A DNA stretch of 64,000 nucleotides from Alistipes provencensis. GTDB taxonomy: Bacteria > Bacteroidota > Bacteroidia > Bacteroidales > Rikenellaceae. The notes beneath the pieces are model-generated. The model was not told where the DNA came from, ran no database searches, and worked only from the letters and a program-made list of their open reading frames with translations. The stretch lies in the NCBI RefSeq assembly GCF_900083545.1, contig NZ_LT559262.1, positions 1,893,673 to 1,957,672 of the forward strand. The letters run 5' to 3'. The position numbers and the translations under genes are program-made. Positions 34,076 to 42,199 of this stretch are shown here, piece after piece; within the stretch, counting starts at the first letter, position 1; the number at the start of each line of letters is the position of its first letter.

Positions 34076-36280
34076 ATGAAGTCATTTTTTGCAACCCTCG
34101 TGCTGCTGGCCGCGGTCGTGTCGCTGCCGGTAGGGTGCAGCCGTCCGGACGCCGATGTCGCTGCGGCACAGGGGCTGGCCGGACGCATCGTCCCCGGCTA
34201 CGCTTCGAAGATACGTTTCGAGAAGCTGGCTCCCGCGGCGGACTCCGCGGACCGGTTCGAACTGGAGACGGTCGGCCGGAAGCTGGTCGTCCGGGGCAAC
34301 AACGCCAATTCGATGGCCGTGGGCCTGAACCATTTTCTGAAATATTACGCCCGCACGAGCGTCTCGTGGTTCGCCGACCAGCCGGTCGAGGTGCCTGCCG
34401 AGATGCCCGTGGTGGCGGAAAAGGTCGCCCACAGCGCCCTGCTCGACGATAGGTTCTTTTTGAACTACTGCACGTTCGGATACACGATGGTGTGGTGGCA
34501 GTGGCGCGACTGGGAGCGGCTGATCGACTGGATGGCGCTCAACGGCGTGACCCTGCCGCTGGCGATCACGGGTCAGGAGGCCGTGTGGGCCCGGGTGTGG
34601 CAGAAACTCGGGCTCACCGACGAGCAGGTCCGCAGCTACTTCACCGGCCCGGCTCACCTGCCGTGGCACCGGATGTCGAACCTCGACTACTGGCAGTCGC
34701 CGCTGCCCCAGAGTTGGCTCGATGCGCAGGTGGAGCTGCAGAAGCGGATCGTGGCCCGCGAGCGGGAACTGAACATGAAGCCCGTGCTTCCGGCTTTCGC
34801 CGGGCATGTCCCCGCGGAGCTGGGCGAAATCTACCCCGAGGCTAAAATCTCGCGGATGAGCAAGTGGGGCGGTTTCGAAGACCGTTACCGCAGCCATTTC
34901 CTCGACCCGCTCGATCCGCTTTTCGCGCGGATTCAGAAGGAGTTCCTCGCCGAGCAGACCGCACTTTTCGGTACGGACCATATTTATGGCGCCGATCCGT
35001 TCAACGAGGTCGATCCGCCGAGCTGGGAACCGGAGTTCCTCGCGCGGGTCTCCCGGACGATCTACGACACGATGACCGAGGCCGATCCCGAAGCCGAATG
35101 GCTCCAGATGACGTGGCTGTTCTACCTCGACCGCGACAAATGGCACGACGATCGGATCGAAGCGTTCGTCAAGGCCGTACCGCAGGACAAGATGCTGTTG
35201 CTGGACTACTATTGTGAGAATACGGAGGTGTGGCGCCAGACCCACGGCTATCACGGACAGCCCTATTTCTGGTGCTACTTGGGCAACTTCGGCGGCAACA
35301 CGATGCTGGTGGGCAATTTCGACACCGTTTCGGAGCGCCTCGACGGGGTATTGGCCGAGGGCGGAAAGAACCTGCGGGGCCTCGGCTCGACACTCGAAGG
35401 GTTGGATTCGAACCCCTTTATGTACGACTACGTTTTCGAGCGTGCGTGGGATTTTTCGGTCGACGACGACCGGTGGATCGATGCGCTGGCCGACCGGTAT
35501 CTGGGGCATGAGGATGCGGATTACCGCCGGGCTTGGGACGCCCTGCGTAAAAATGTCTACATCACCTCTTCGAAATACGGCCACTGCCCGCTGCTGAATG
35601 CCCGTCCCACGCTGGAAGGTATCCTGACGGGTACCACCGATGCGGAGATCAAATACGACAACGACGAGTTGTTCGACATCTGGGCGAAGATGATCGATGC
35701 CGGGGATTCCGGGCGCGACACCTACCGGTTCTGGATCGTGAACGTCGGCCGGCAGGCGCTGGGCAACCTCTTCCTGCCGCTGCGCGACGAGTTTACGGCG
35801 GCCTACCGGGCGAAGGATCTCGCGCGGATGAAGGAGCTGCGGGAACAGATGCTGGAGCTGGCGGCGGATCTGGAGACGCTGACGGCGCAGCACGGCGCTT
35901 TCTCGATGCAGAAGTGGATCGACGACTCGCGCTCCTTCGGCAAGACCCCCGAGGAGCAGGATTACTACGAGGTGAACGGCCGCACGCTCCTCACGACGTG
36001 GGGCGACCGGGCGCAGAGCATCAACGACTATGCCAACCGCACATGGTCGGGGTTGGTGGCGGACTACTACGCCGTGCGCTGGCGGATGTTCCTCGATGCG
36101 GCGGTCGGCGCCGTCGAAGCGGGGCGGACGTTCGACGAAGAGGCGATCTTCAACGCCATGGCCGATTTCGAGAAGGAGTTCGCCGACAGCACGAAGCCGC
36201 TGACGCAGACCCCTGCAAGCGATGTCTGTGAGGTCGTCCGGGAACTTTACCTGAAATACAAACCCGAATCCGCAAAATAA
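34076..36280 (+). CDS. GH89 alpha-N-acetylglucosaminidase lipoprotein
   Basis: 734 residues from the ATG at 34076, chosen because it begins the lipoprotein signal (MKSFFATLVLLAAVVSLPVG then Cys); an upstream ATG at 34049 adds nine residues. The NAGLU N-terminal domain (about 30-110), the barrel (about 118-450) and the helical C-terminal domain (about 460-725) are all visible. LNYCTFGYTMVWWQWRDWERLIDWMALNGV is split here only by its length; it is the family hallmark. Expected catalytic acids are E311 (ADPFNEVDPP) and E441 (GSTLEGLDSNPF), close to human NAGLU numbering. It removes terminal alpha-GlcNAc, as in heparan, gastric mucin caps or alpha-GlcNAc-substituted polymers. Confidence 0.95.
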   Translation: MKSFFATLVLLAAVVSLPVGCSRPDADVAAAQGLAGRIVPGYASKIRFEKLAPAADSADRFELETVGRKLVVRGNNANSMAVGLNHFLKYYARTSVSWFADQPVEVPAEMPVVAEKVAHSALLDDRFFLNYCTFGYTMVWWQWRDWERLIDWMALNGVTLPLAITGQEAVWARVWQKLGLTDEQVRSYFTGPAHLPWHRMSNLDYWQSPLPQSWLDAQVELQKRIVARERELNMKPVLPAFAGHVPAELGEIYPEAKISRMSKWGGFEDRYRSHFLDPLDPLFARIQKEFLAEQTALFGTDHIYGADPFNEVDPPSWEPEFLARVSRTIYDTMTEADPEAEWLQMTWLFYLDRDKWHDDRIEAFVKAVPQDKMLLLDYYCENTEVWRQTHGYHGQPYFWCYLGNFGGNTMLVGNFDTVSERLDGVLAEGGKNLRGLGSTLEGLDSNPFMYDYVFERAWDFSVDDDRWIDALADRYLGHEDADYRRAWDALRKNVYITSSKYGHCPLLNARPTLEGILTGTTDAEIKYDNDELFDIWAKMIDAGDSGRDTYRFWIVNVGRQALGNLFLPLRDEFTAAYRAKDLARMKELREQMLELAADLETLTAQHGAFSMQKWIDDSRSFGKTPEEQDYYEVNGRTLLTTWGDRAQSINDYANRTWSGLVADYYAVRWRMFLDAAVGAVEAGRTFDEEAIFNAMADFEKEFADSTKPLTQTPASDVCEVVRELYLKYKPESAK

Positions 36281-36294
36281 AGACCGGGACAACG

Positions 36295-37587
36295 ATGAAA
36301 AAGAAACTTGTTTTTGTGCTGCTGGCGGTGGTTGCCTGCTCGCAACTGCTGGCGCAGGGGAGCGCTCAGACTCCGATGGTCAAGATACGCATCACGCCGA
36401 CGAACGGCTCGTGGGACTACCGCGTCGGGGAGCGGATCAAAATGGCGGTGAGCGTGGAGCTGAACGAACTCCCGCTCCGCGACGTCGCATTCACCTATGA
36501 GGCCGGTCCGGAGCTGGTCGAACCGACGGTGACGGGGCAGGCGACGACCGGGAACGGCTCCGTGACGCTCGACCTCGGGCGGATGGACAAACCCGGATTC
36601 TTCAACCTCGATGTCCGCGTCAAGGTCGGTGGGGTGGACTACCGCCAGTGGAAAACCGTCGCCGTAGACAAGGAGCGGATCGAACCGACGGTGACGATGC
36701 CGGCCGATTTCCGGTCCTACTGGCAGTCGCAGCTCGACGCCGATGCAGCCATGCCCCTCCGGCCCCGGATGGTGCTGCTTCCCGAGCGCTGCACCGACAG
36801 GACCGATGTCTACGAGGTGAGCTACCTCTACACGCCTCAGGGCGGACGCTTCTACGGCATTCTGTGCATTCCGAAGGCCGAAGGAAAATATCCGGCCATC
36901 CTGCGTGTGCCCGGAGCGGGCGTGCGGAGCTATCAGGGGAGTGCGTGGCAGGCCGACAAGGGCTTCATAACGCTCGACGTCGGGATTCACGGCATTCCGG
37001 TGACGCTCGATCCGGTCGTTTACGAACGGCTCTTTGCGGGAATTCTCAACCGTTATTACACGATGAATCTCGAAAGCCGCGACGATTACTATTACAACCG
37101 GGTGATCCGGGGCTGCAAGCGGGCCGTCGACCTCATTTTTACGCTCGACAAGTTCAATGGCAAGGTCGGCGTTCAGGGCAGCAGCCAAGGCGGTGCCCTG
37201 ACGGTGATGGTGGCGGCGCTCGATCCGCGGGTCTGCTGTGCGGCGGCGGCCCTGCCGGCGATGAGCGACATGACGGGCTATCTTCACGGCCGTGCCGGAG
37301 GATGGCCCCAGATTTTGAAAAATCCCGCGGAGTGCATCTATAACCGGAAGGAGATCGTCAATACGCTGTTGTATTACGATACGGTTAACTTCGCGCGCCT
37401 GCTGAAAATCCCGATCTATTACATGCTGAGTTACAACGACAAGGTGTGTCCTCCGACTTCGACTTTCTCGGTCTACAACGCGACCACGGCGCCCAAGCGG
37501 ATGCAGCTCACCCACGAGACCGGCCACTGGTACTATCCCGAGCAGGCCGGGCAGATGGATACTTATATTGAAAAGGCTTTGCTGTGA
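36295..37587 (+). CDS. CE7-like acetylxylan esterase family (AXE1) hydrolase
   Basis: 430 residues with a signal peptide ending at LLAQG. Residues about 27-125 are a beta-sandwich; the alpha/beta-hydrolase domain follows. The nucleophile is S297 in VGVQGSSQGGAL, the acid probably D382 in LSYNDKVCPP, and the base H411 in HETGHWYY, as in CE7 acetyl esterases (cephalosporin-C deacetylase type). The family removes O-acetyl groups from sugars; ester substituents of other kinds are possible. It is the last gene of the locus, 14 bp after GH89, and is followed by a strong terminator. Confidence 0.9.
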   Translation: MKKKLVFVLLAVVACSQLLAQGSAQTPMVKIRITPTNGSWDYRVGERIKMAVSVELNELPLRDVAFTYEAGPELVEPTVTGQATTGNGSVTLDLGRMDKPGFFNLDVRVKVGGVDYRQWKTVAVDKERIEPTVTMPADFRSYWQSQLDADAAMPLRPRMVLLPERCTDRTDVYEVSYLYTPQGGRFYGILCIPKAEGKYPAILRVPGAGVRSYQGSAWQADKGFITLDVGIHGIPVTLDPVVYERLFAGILNRYYTMNLESRDDYYYNRVIRGCKRAVDLIFTLDKFNGKVGVQGSSQGGALTVMVAALDPRVCCAAAALPAMSDMTGYLHGRAGGWPQILKNPAECIYNRKEIVNTLLYYDTVNFARLLKIPIYYMLSYNDKVCPPTSTFSVYNATTAPKRMQLTHETGHWYYPEQAGQMDTYIEKALL

Positions 37588-37596
37588 CCCTGATCG

Positions 37597-37631
37597 AAAA
37601 AAGAGTTGTACGATATGTGCAGCTCTTTTTT
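37597..37631 (+). terminator. Terminator of the SusCD locus
   Basis: A 15-bp stem (37597-37611 / 37617-37631, two wobbles) starting with A6 and ending in a T run. Confidence 0.88.
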
Positions 37632-37665
37632 TTCGGTGGATGCGGGTCCGTTGACGGCATTTTTG

Positions 37666-37673
37666 TACCTTTG
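37666..37673 (+). promoter_or_regulatory. -7 box abutting the GNAT gene start
   Basis: TACCTTTG ends only 4 bp before the ATG at 37678, so the transcript would be leaderless or nearly so. No TTG at standard spacing. Confidence 0.55.
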
Positions 37674-37677
37674 TCCT

Positions 37678-38250
37678 ATGGATTGCATAGAAACGGACCG
37701 ATTGATATTGCGGCATTTTACGAGGGACGATGTCGATGCTTTATTCGCTCTTCTGAGCGATCAGGACGTCAACACGTTTTTGCCGATGTTTCCGTTGAAA
37801 GACACCGGGGAAGCCGAAAAGTACCTTCGGGATATCGAAAATTGGATTCAGCGGGGAGGGTTTTACGATGCGATTTGCCTGAAAACGGATAATGTTCCTG
37901 TCGGCTGTATTCATGTCAGCGGCGATGACAGCCATGATTTGGGATACAGCCTCCGGAAAGAGTTTTGGCGCAAGGGAATCACTACCGAGGCTTGCCGGGC
38001 GGTGGCCGATATGCTGAAACGGACGGATATTCCGTATGTTACGGCTACGCATGATGTGAATAACCCGAGGAGCGGACGTGTGATGCAGGCGATAGGAATG
38101 AAATACTGCTATTCCTATGAAGAATTGTGGCAGCCCAAGAATTTTCGGGTTACGTTCCGAATGTATCAGCTGAATTTCGACGGACGGCAAGATCGGATAT
38201 ATCGGAAATATTGGGACAAATACCCGGTTCATTTCGTCGAGGAGGTCTGA
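37678..38250 (+). CDS. GNAT N-acetyltransferase (RimJ/RimL-like)
   Basis: 190 residues from MDCIETDRLILRHFTRDD at 37678; a longer frame from 37606 crosses the terminator and promoter. The N-terminal ETDRLILR-F strand, DLGYSLRKEFWRKGITTEA (acetyl-CoA loop, Q/RxxGxG/A variant) and ATHDVNNPRSGRVMQAIGM are typical of GNATs related to ribosomal-protein acetyltransferases. Substrate unknown. It stands alone between the SusCD locus terminator and tRNA-Met. Confidence 0.88.
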   Translation: MDCIETDRLILRHFTRDDVDALFALLSDQDVNTFLPMFPLKDTGEAEKYLRDIENWIQRGGFYDAICLKTDNVPVGCIHVSGDDSHDLGYSLRKEFWRKGITTEACRAVADMLKRTDIPYVTATHDVNNPRSGRVMQAIGMKYCYSYEELWQPKNFRVTFRMYQLNFDGRQDRIYRKYWDKYPVHFVEEV

Positions 38251-38357
38251 ACATGGTTTACACAATGGTTTAAACAACCTGCCGTAAACCTGCGTAAAAC
38301 CGCGGTGAAAGGGGGAAACAAAAAAGACCTGCCGATCGGCAAGTCTTTGATTTTCAG

Positions 38358-38431
38358 TGGGCCCAGAGGGGCATGATCCCACGACCTTCGGATTATGAGT
38401 CCGCTGCTCTGACCGACTGAGCTATGGGCCC
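38358..38431 (-). tRNA. tRNA-Met (anticodon CAT), atypical T arm
   Basis: 74 nt with a perfect 7-bp acceptor stem GGGCCCA/TGGGCCC, a normal D arm and anticodon loop CTCATAA. The anticodon could also be tRNA-Ile2 after lysidine modification. The T loop reads ATCATGC rather than TTCRANY, the T stem has one mismatch (T-T), and the outermost anticodon-stem pair is G-A. CCA is not encoded. Confidence 0.85.
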
Positions 38432-38462
38432 GGTCCAGCGCCTGCGGGGCGCTTTTGTGGCG

Positions 38463-38493
38463 CAAAGATAGAAAAACTATCCGGATTGCGCAA
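38463..38493 (-). promoter_or_regulatory. Promoter of tRNA-Met
   Basis: On the minus strand TTG (38493-38491), 20-bp spacer, TATCTTTG (38470-38463), about 32 bp before the tRNA. Confidence 0.7.
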
Positions 38494-38533
38494 CCCCGGA
38501 GCGTATCGGGTGCGAAAAAATTTACACGCAGGC

Positions 38534-38563
38534 TTGTTTGTTGCGAATTAATTCGTACCTTTG
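38534..38563 (+). promoter_or_regulatory. Promoter of rpmE2
   Basis: TTG at 38534-38536, 19-bp spacer, TACCTTTG at 38556-38563. Confidence 0.7.
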
Positions 38564-38600
38564 TCGCGCTTAAGCATTAATTAAATACAAAAACGACGAA

Positions 38601-38867
38601 ATGAAAAAGGGTATTCATCCGGAGAATTATCGTTTAGTGGCGTTCAAGGACATGTCCAACGACGTCGTGTTTTTGTGTCGGTCCGCCGTTTCGACAAAAG
38701 AGACCATCGAAGTGAACGGCGAAACCTATCCCGTGTATAAGATGGAAATTTCCAACACGTCGCACCCGTTCTACACCGGTAAGATGAAGTTGGTTGACAC
38801 CGCTGGTCGCGTCGATAAGTTTATGAGCCGCTACGCAAAACGCTACGATAAGAAAGGCGCAAAATAA
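38601..38867 (+). CDS. rpmE2: 50S ribosomal protein L31, type B (zinc-independent)
   Basis: 88 residues: MKKGIHPENYRLVAFKDMSN, SNTSHPFYTGKMKLVDTAGRVDKFMSRYAKR. It lacks the CxxC pairs of zinc-binding L31 (only one Cys, in VVFLCRS), so it is the type B form. Single-gene unit with its own promoter and a strong terminator. Confidence 0.97.
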   Translation: MKKGIHPENYRLVAFKDMSNDVVFLCRSAVSTKETIEVNGETYPVYKMEISNTSHPFYTGKMKLVDTAGRVDKFMSRYAKRYDKKGAK

Positions 38868-38891
38868 TCACATTGTGCGTCTTGATCCCAA

Positions 38892-38928
38892 AACGGGCTG
38901 CAACCGGAGGTTGCGGCCCGTTGTTTTT
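38892..38928 (+). terminator. Terminator of rpmE2
   Basis: A 14-bp stem (38892-38905 / 38909-38922, one wobble) with a 3-nt loop and a GTTTTT tail. Confidence 0.88.
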
Positions 38929-38979
38929 CGTATGCCGGGGAGTGCCCGGAACAAAATTTGCGGCAGGGGAGCGAAATAG

Positions 38980-39012
38980 TTGAACAACCTGCTGATTTTT
39001 AATCTATATTTG
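38980..39012 (+). promoter_or_regulatory. Promoter of the coiled-coil lipoprotein gene
   Basis: Perfect TATATTTG at 39005-39012 with TTG at 38980-38982 (22-bp spacer). Confidence 0.6.
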
Positions 39013-39050
39013 CACCTGCAGGCAAACGGGATTTTAATCGGATCGAAATT

Positions 39051-39923
39051 ATGAAAAACTGCATGAAACATACTCTATTCGCTGCGGCGCTGGGCGCCGC
39101 GGTCGCCCTTACGTCGTGCGTAAGCCGGCAGGTCGTCGTCGAGGCCGAGAACCAGCGGGATTCGCTGGCGACGGTCGTCAGCGCGAAAGACTCGCTCATC
39201 AACGCGGTCTTTGCGGACATCAATTCCATTTCGGAGAACCTCGCGCTGATCAAGTCGCGCGAGAACCTCATCACCGTGGCCGGGGCAGCCGAGGGAGGCC
39301 GCCGTCCCGTTGCGGAGATCAACAACGACATCGCCGCCATCGACCGCCTGCTGCAGGAGAACAAGGAGAAGATCGCTTCGCTGCAACGTTCGGCAGCCCT
39401 GCTGCGCAAGGCCAACCTGCGCATCGCAAGTCTGGAGAAGATGATCGCCGACATGAATACCCAGCTCGGGGAGAAATCGGCCGAGGTGGACCGGCTGCGC
39501 GAAAAACTGGCACAGATGGGTATCGAGGTAGAAAGTCTTTCCCAAGAGGTGGCCGTCCGGAGCGCCGAGGTGGAGAGCCTCAGCGGTGAGAAGATCGAGT
39601 TGCAAAACCAGTTGAACACGGTCTATTACATCGTCGGTGCCGAGAAGGAGCTGCGCGACGCACAGATCATCAACAAGCAGGGATTCATCGGCCGCACGCT
39701 GACGGTGGGCAGGAACGGCAATCTGGACAGCTTCACGGCGGCCGATTCGCGCCTGCTGACGGAGATTCCCGTCGGGCAGAAAAAGGCTTCGGTCGTCACG
39801 TCGCATCCCGAGGATTCGTACCAGTTGGTTACCGGCGCCGACAAAATAGTCGAGAAATTGATCATCACCGATCCCGTGCGGTTCTGGGAGTCGTCGAAGG
39901 TACTTATAATTAGTTATAAATAA
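39051..39923 (+). CDS. Coiled-coil lipoprotein of unknown function
   Basis: 290 residues; a start at the second Met (39063, MKHTLFAAALGAAVALTSC) gives a cleaner lipoprotein signal. Residues about 25-195 form a long coiled coil rich in Leu, Glu, Lys and Ala (ENKEKIASLQRSAALLRKAN, AEVDRLREKLAQMGIEVESL). A short C-terminal globular part (about 200-290) contains YYIVGAEKELRDAQIINKQG, IGRTLTVG and VVTSHPEDSYQLV. Similar proteins are found across Bacteroidota, without a known role; a periplasmic spacer or envelope-organising role is a guess. It has its own promoter and terminator. Confidence 0.8.
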   Translation: MKNCMKHTLFAAALGAAVALTSCVSRQVVVEAENQRDSLATVVSAKDSLINAVFADINSISENLALIKSRENLITVAGAAEGGRRPVAEINNDIAAIDRLLQENKEKIASLQRSAALLRKANLRIASLEKMIADMNTQLGEKSAEVDRLREKLAQMGIEVESLSQEVAVRSAEVESLSGEKIELQNQLNTVYYIVGAEKELRDAQIINKQGFIGRTLTVGRNGNLDSFTAADSRLLTEIPVGQKKASVVTSHPEDSYQLVTGADKIVEKLIITDPVRFWESSKVLIISYK

Positions 39924-39956
39924 GAGCTTTAAAGCCTATTCGCAATGTCTTTTGAA

Positions 39957-39987
39957 GTCCCTGCCGACAACGGCGGGGACTTTTTTT
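39957..39987 (+). terminator. Terminator of the coiled-coil lipoprotein gene
   Basis: A 10-bp stem GTCCCTGCCG/CGGCGGGGAC (one wobble), ACAA loop, T7 tail. Confidence 0.9.
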
Positions 39988-40009
39988 ACCTTTCACCGCG
40001 ACTATGGGG

Positions 40010-40038
40010 TTGGCTTTCCGAATTTTTTTGTACTTTTG
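40010..40038 (+). promoter_or_regulatory. Promoter of the AraC-family regulator
   Basis: TTG at 40010-40012, 18-bp spacer, TACTTTTG at 40031-40038, 24 bp before the ATG. Confidence 0.65.
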
Positions 40039-40062
40039 TCCCAAATCTCACATTGGTACTTT

Positions 40063-40977
40063 ATGGATTATCAACCCCAACCGCAGTTTGTGGAGTCGTC
40101 ACTGAAAGAGAGCTGTACTGCGGATTGTAGTAGTTGTCCCACATTCCCTGCTCCGTTTCGCCGCATCGGCGACTCGACTTACTGCAGGTTTTCGCAGTTG
40201 AGCTTTGCGGCGGGAGAGGGTGCGTCCTTTCCGGCGGACCGCATGGTGCGCATCCTTTTCATCCTGTCGGGGTCGCTCAAATTCGAGCACGGCGCCGATA
40301 CGGTCCGGCTGGTGACCTCGAAACAATGCGTGTGTCTGGCCCGCAACGAGAGTTTTGCGGCTACCGCGCAGGATGACGAGACCCATGTGGTCGTGCTGTC
40401 GCTTATCCACCGGATCGAGTTCTGCGAGCAGGATATTTTCGACAGGGTGATGCCCTACGATTCGGTCATTCCGACCGAAAGCGTCCCGACGCTTGCCATG
40501 CATCCCTCCATCGAGCATCTTTTGGGCTCCATTTTTACGATCCGGCAGATGTCCAACTGCGTTCGCTACCACCGGATGAAGGCCACGGAGCTCTTTATGA
40601 TGATCAAGGTGCTCTACACGCCGACCGAGCATGCTTATTTCTTCCAGTCGATGATTCAGCCGCAGGACAATTTCCGCGTCTTCGTCTGCAACAACTACGA
40701 CAAGGCGCAGGGTGTGGCCGAGTTGGCTTCGCTGGCGGGCATGAGTCTTTCGGTCTTCAAGCGCCGCTTCGCCGAACATTTCAACGACAGCGTCTACCAC
40801 TGGATGATGCGGCAGAAAGCCCTCAAGGTCTTTTCCGATATCCGCGACGGCGAGGACAGCACCAAGGTGCTGATGAACAAGTACGGATTCCGCCACTACA
40901 CGCAATTCAGCCGTTTCTGTAAGAATTATCTGCAGGCGACGCCTGCCCAGTTGATCTCTTCGATCAAAAAGAAATAA
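40063..40977 (+). CDS. AraC-family transcriptional regulator
   Basis: 304 residues from MDYQPQPQFVESS at 40063; an upstream in-frame ATG (39952) would cross the preceding terminator and this promoter. The N-terminal half (about 40-135) resembles a sensor cupin (GASFPADRMVRILFILSGSLKFEHG). The C-terminal AraC-type double helix-turn-helix spans about 205-302: VAELASLAGMSLSVFKRRFAEHFNDSVYHWM and KYGFRHYTQFSRFCKNYLQATPAQL. Such single-component regulators are frequent in Bacteroidota. No adjacent operon clearly belongs to it, so the target is unknown. Confidence 0.9.
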   Translation: MDYQPQPQFVESSLKESCTADCSSCPTFPAPFRRIGDSTYCRFSQLSFAAGEGASFPADRMVRILFILSGSLKFEHGADTVRLVTSKQCVCLARNESFAATAQDDETHVVVLSLIHRIEFCEQDIFDRVMPYDSVIPTESVPTLAMHPSIEHLLGSIFTIRQMSNCVRYHRMKATELFMMIKVLYTPTEHAYFFQSMIQPQDNFRVFVCNNYDKAQGVAELASLAGMSLSVFKRRFAEHFNDSVYHWMMRQKALKVFSDIRDGEDSTKVLMNKYGFRHYTQFSRFCKNYLQATPAQLISSIKKK

Positions 40978-40998
40978 GACCGGCTGTGATTCTGACTT

Positions 40999-41029
40999 GA
41001 AGGAGGCTTCCCGCAGGGAGGCCTCCTTC
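40999..41029. terminator. Strong hairpin after the AraC gene
   Basis: A 14-bp near-perfect stem GAAGGAGGCTTCCC/GGGAGGCCTCCTTC with a GCA loop; only a weak T-rich tail follows on the plus strand. The spacer to 41179 also holds a GC palindrome CCCTCCCTGAGGGAGGG (41071-41087). Confidence 0.65.
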
Positions 41030-41179
41030 GTTCGGTATAATTGTACGAACCGGGCAAGGCGTACGCCATCTCCCTCCCTGAGGGAGGGTCGGGGTGGGGT
41101 CAGATTTGTAAATGACGCCTAAGGCGGCAGGGACGGCGGCCGGCAGCGGTCGGCACATGGAAACAGGAGATTGCTTTTT

Positions 41180-41701
41180 TCAGCGTTCCAATATGTAAAC
41201 GTTCAGGTCGATCCACTCTCCGTCGGAGAGCTCCTCGCCCCGCTGTTCCACATGGCTGCGCAGGAATCCGAGCCGTTGGGGAATCCGGTTGCTCGGCAGG
41301 TTGCCCACGCCGCAGCGAATCTCGATGCGCCGCATGCCCATCTGCGTAAAAGCCGTTTCGCAGAGCGCCCGCACGGCGGCTGTCATGACGCCCTTTCCCT
41401 GCTGCTCCTCACGCAGCCAGTAGCCGATCTCGATGCTGTGTTTCTCGGCATCGGCCGATTTGAAGCCGATCAGTCCGGCGAATGCCTTGCCGTTGCGGAT
41501 CGTGTAGACCGGGTTGGCTGTGTCGGCGAGCATTCCGGCCACCACCGCTTCGCTCTGTTCGACGCAGTGGGTCTCGGCGACGAACGGCAGCCAGCGGCCG
41601 AGGTGCCGGCGCTGGGTGTCGATCGAGCGGAAGATATCCGCGGCATCCTCCGGGCGGAGCCGCCGGAGCGCATAGGGGCCGAAAAGGGGAATCGTATCCA
41701 T
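41180..41701 (-). CDS. GNAT N-acetyltransferase (RimL-like)
   Basis: 173 residues. The N-terminal YALRRLRPEDAADIFRSIDTQRRHLGRWLPF pattern (shown in parts: LRRLRPEDAADIF and HLGRWLPFV), the acetyl-CoA loop REEQQGKGVMTAAV, and IRCGVGNLPSNRIPQRLGF identify a RimL/RimJ-type enzyme, which acetylates ribosomal protein N-termini or small amines. Stands alone; the 424-bp spacer behind its start (41702-42125) contains the two promoters of the tRNA-tuf operon. Confidence 0.88.
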   Translation of the reverse strand: MDTIPLFGPYALRRLRPEDAADIFRSIDTQRRHLGRWLPFVAETHCVEQSEAVVAGMLADTANPVYTIRNGKAFAGLIGFKSADAEKHSIEIGYWLREEQQGKGVMTAAVRALCETAFTQMGMRRIEIRCGVGNLPSNRIPQRLGFLRSHVEQRGEELSDGEWIDLNVYILER

Positions 41702-41959
41702 ATTGTGAAAGGTTTTCAGAATTTAAAGATAGTAAAAAGAACGGACGGTTCCAAAACCCCATCGCGGGCGGTCCGGCGCGGCTTTCCGGCCTCCTGAGCG
41801 TGCCGTTACGACACGAATGATGCTGAAAACAGGCGGAACGCGTATATAAAAATAGGTATGCCGGGCCCGGAAATAGGCCATCCGGGAGGGGCGCGGATGC
41901 CGACCGGACCGGCGGATGAGATAGTTGGGTGCGAAAGGCGATATTTTTTTCGGAAGCTG

Positions 41960-41989
41960 TTGTGTTATCCAAAACTTTTCCTATCTTTG
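41960..41989 (+). promoter_or_regulatory. Promoter P1 of the tRNA-tuf operon
   Basis: TTG at 41960-41962, 19-bp spacer, TATCTTTG at 41982-41989. The region from 41702 to this point shows no gene. Confidence 0.7.
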
Positions 41990-42073
41990 CACCCGATTTC
42001 GCCCGTGAACCAATGGCGTTCGGGCGCGGTTCTTTGAGAAGAGTTAAAAAGTAGAAAATTTATTCCGAATAAT

Positions 42074-42104
42074 TTGCGCGATAAATTTTTTATGCCTACT
42101 TTTG
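42074..42104 (+). promoter_or_regulatory. Promoter P2 of the tRNA-tuf operon
   Basis: TTG at 42074-42076, 20-bp spacer, TACTTTTG at 42097-42104, 22 bp before tRNA-Thr. Confidence 0.7.
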
Positions 42105-42125
42105 CAATCCAAAACGGTGAATACT

Positions 42126-42199
42126 GCCGATGTAGCTCAGTTGGCCAGAGCAGCTGATTTGTAATCAGCTGGTCGGGGGTTCGAATCCCTCCATCGGCT
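42126..42199 (+). tRNA. tRNA-Thr (TGT)
   Basis: 74 nt, acceptor GCCGATG/CATCGGC, anticodon loop TTTGTAA, standard T loop TTCGAAT. First gene of the operon leading to tuf. Confidence 0.96.
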
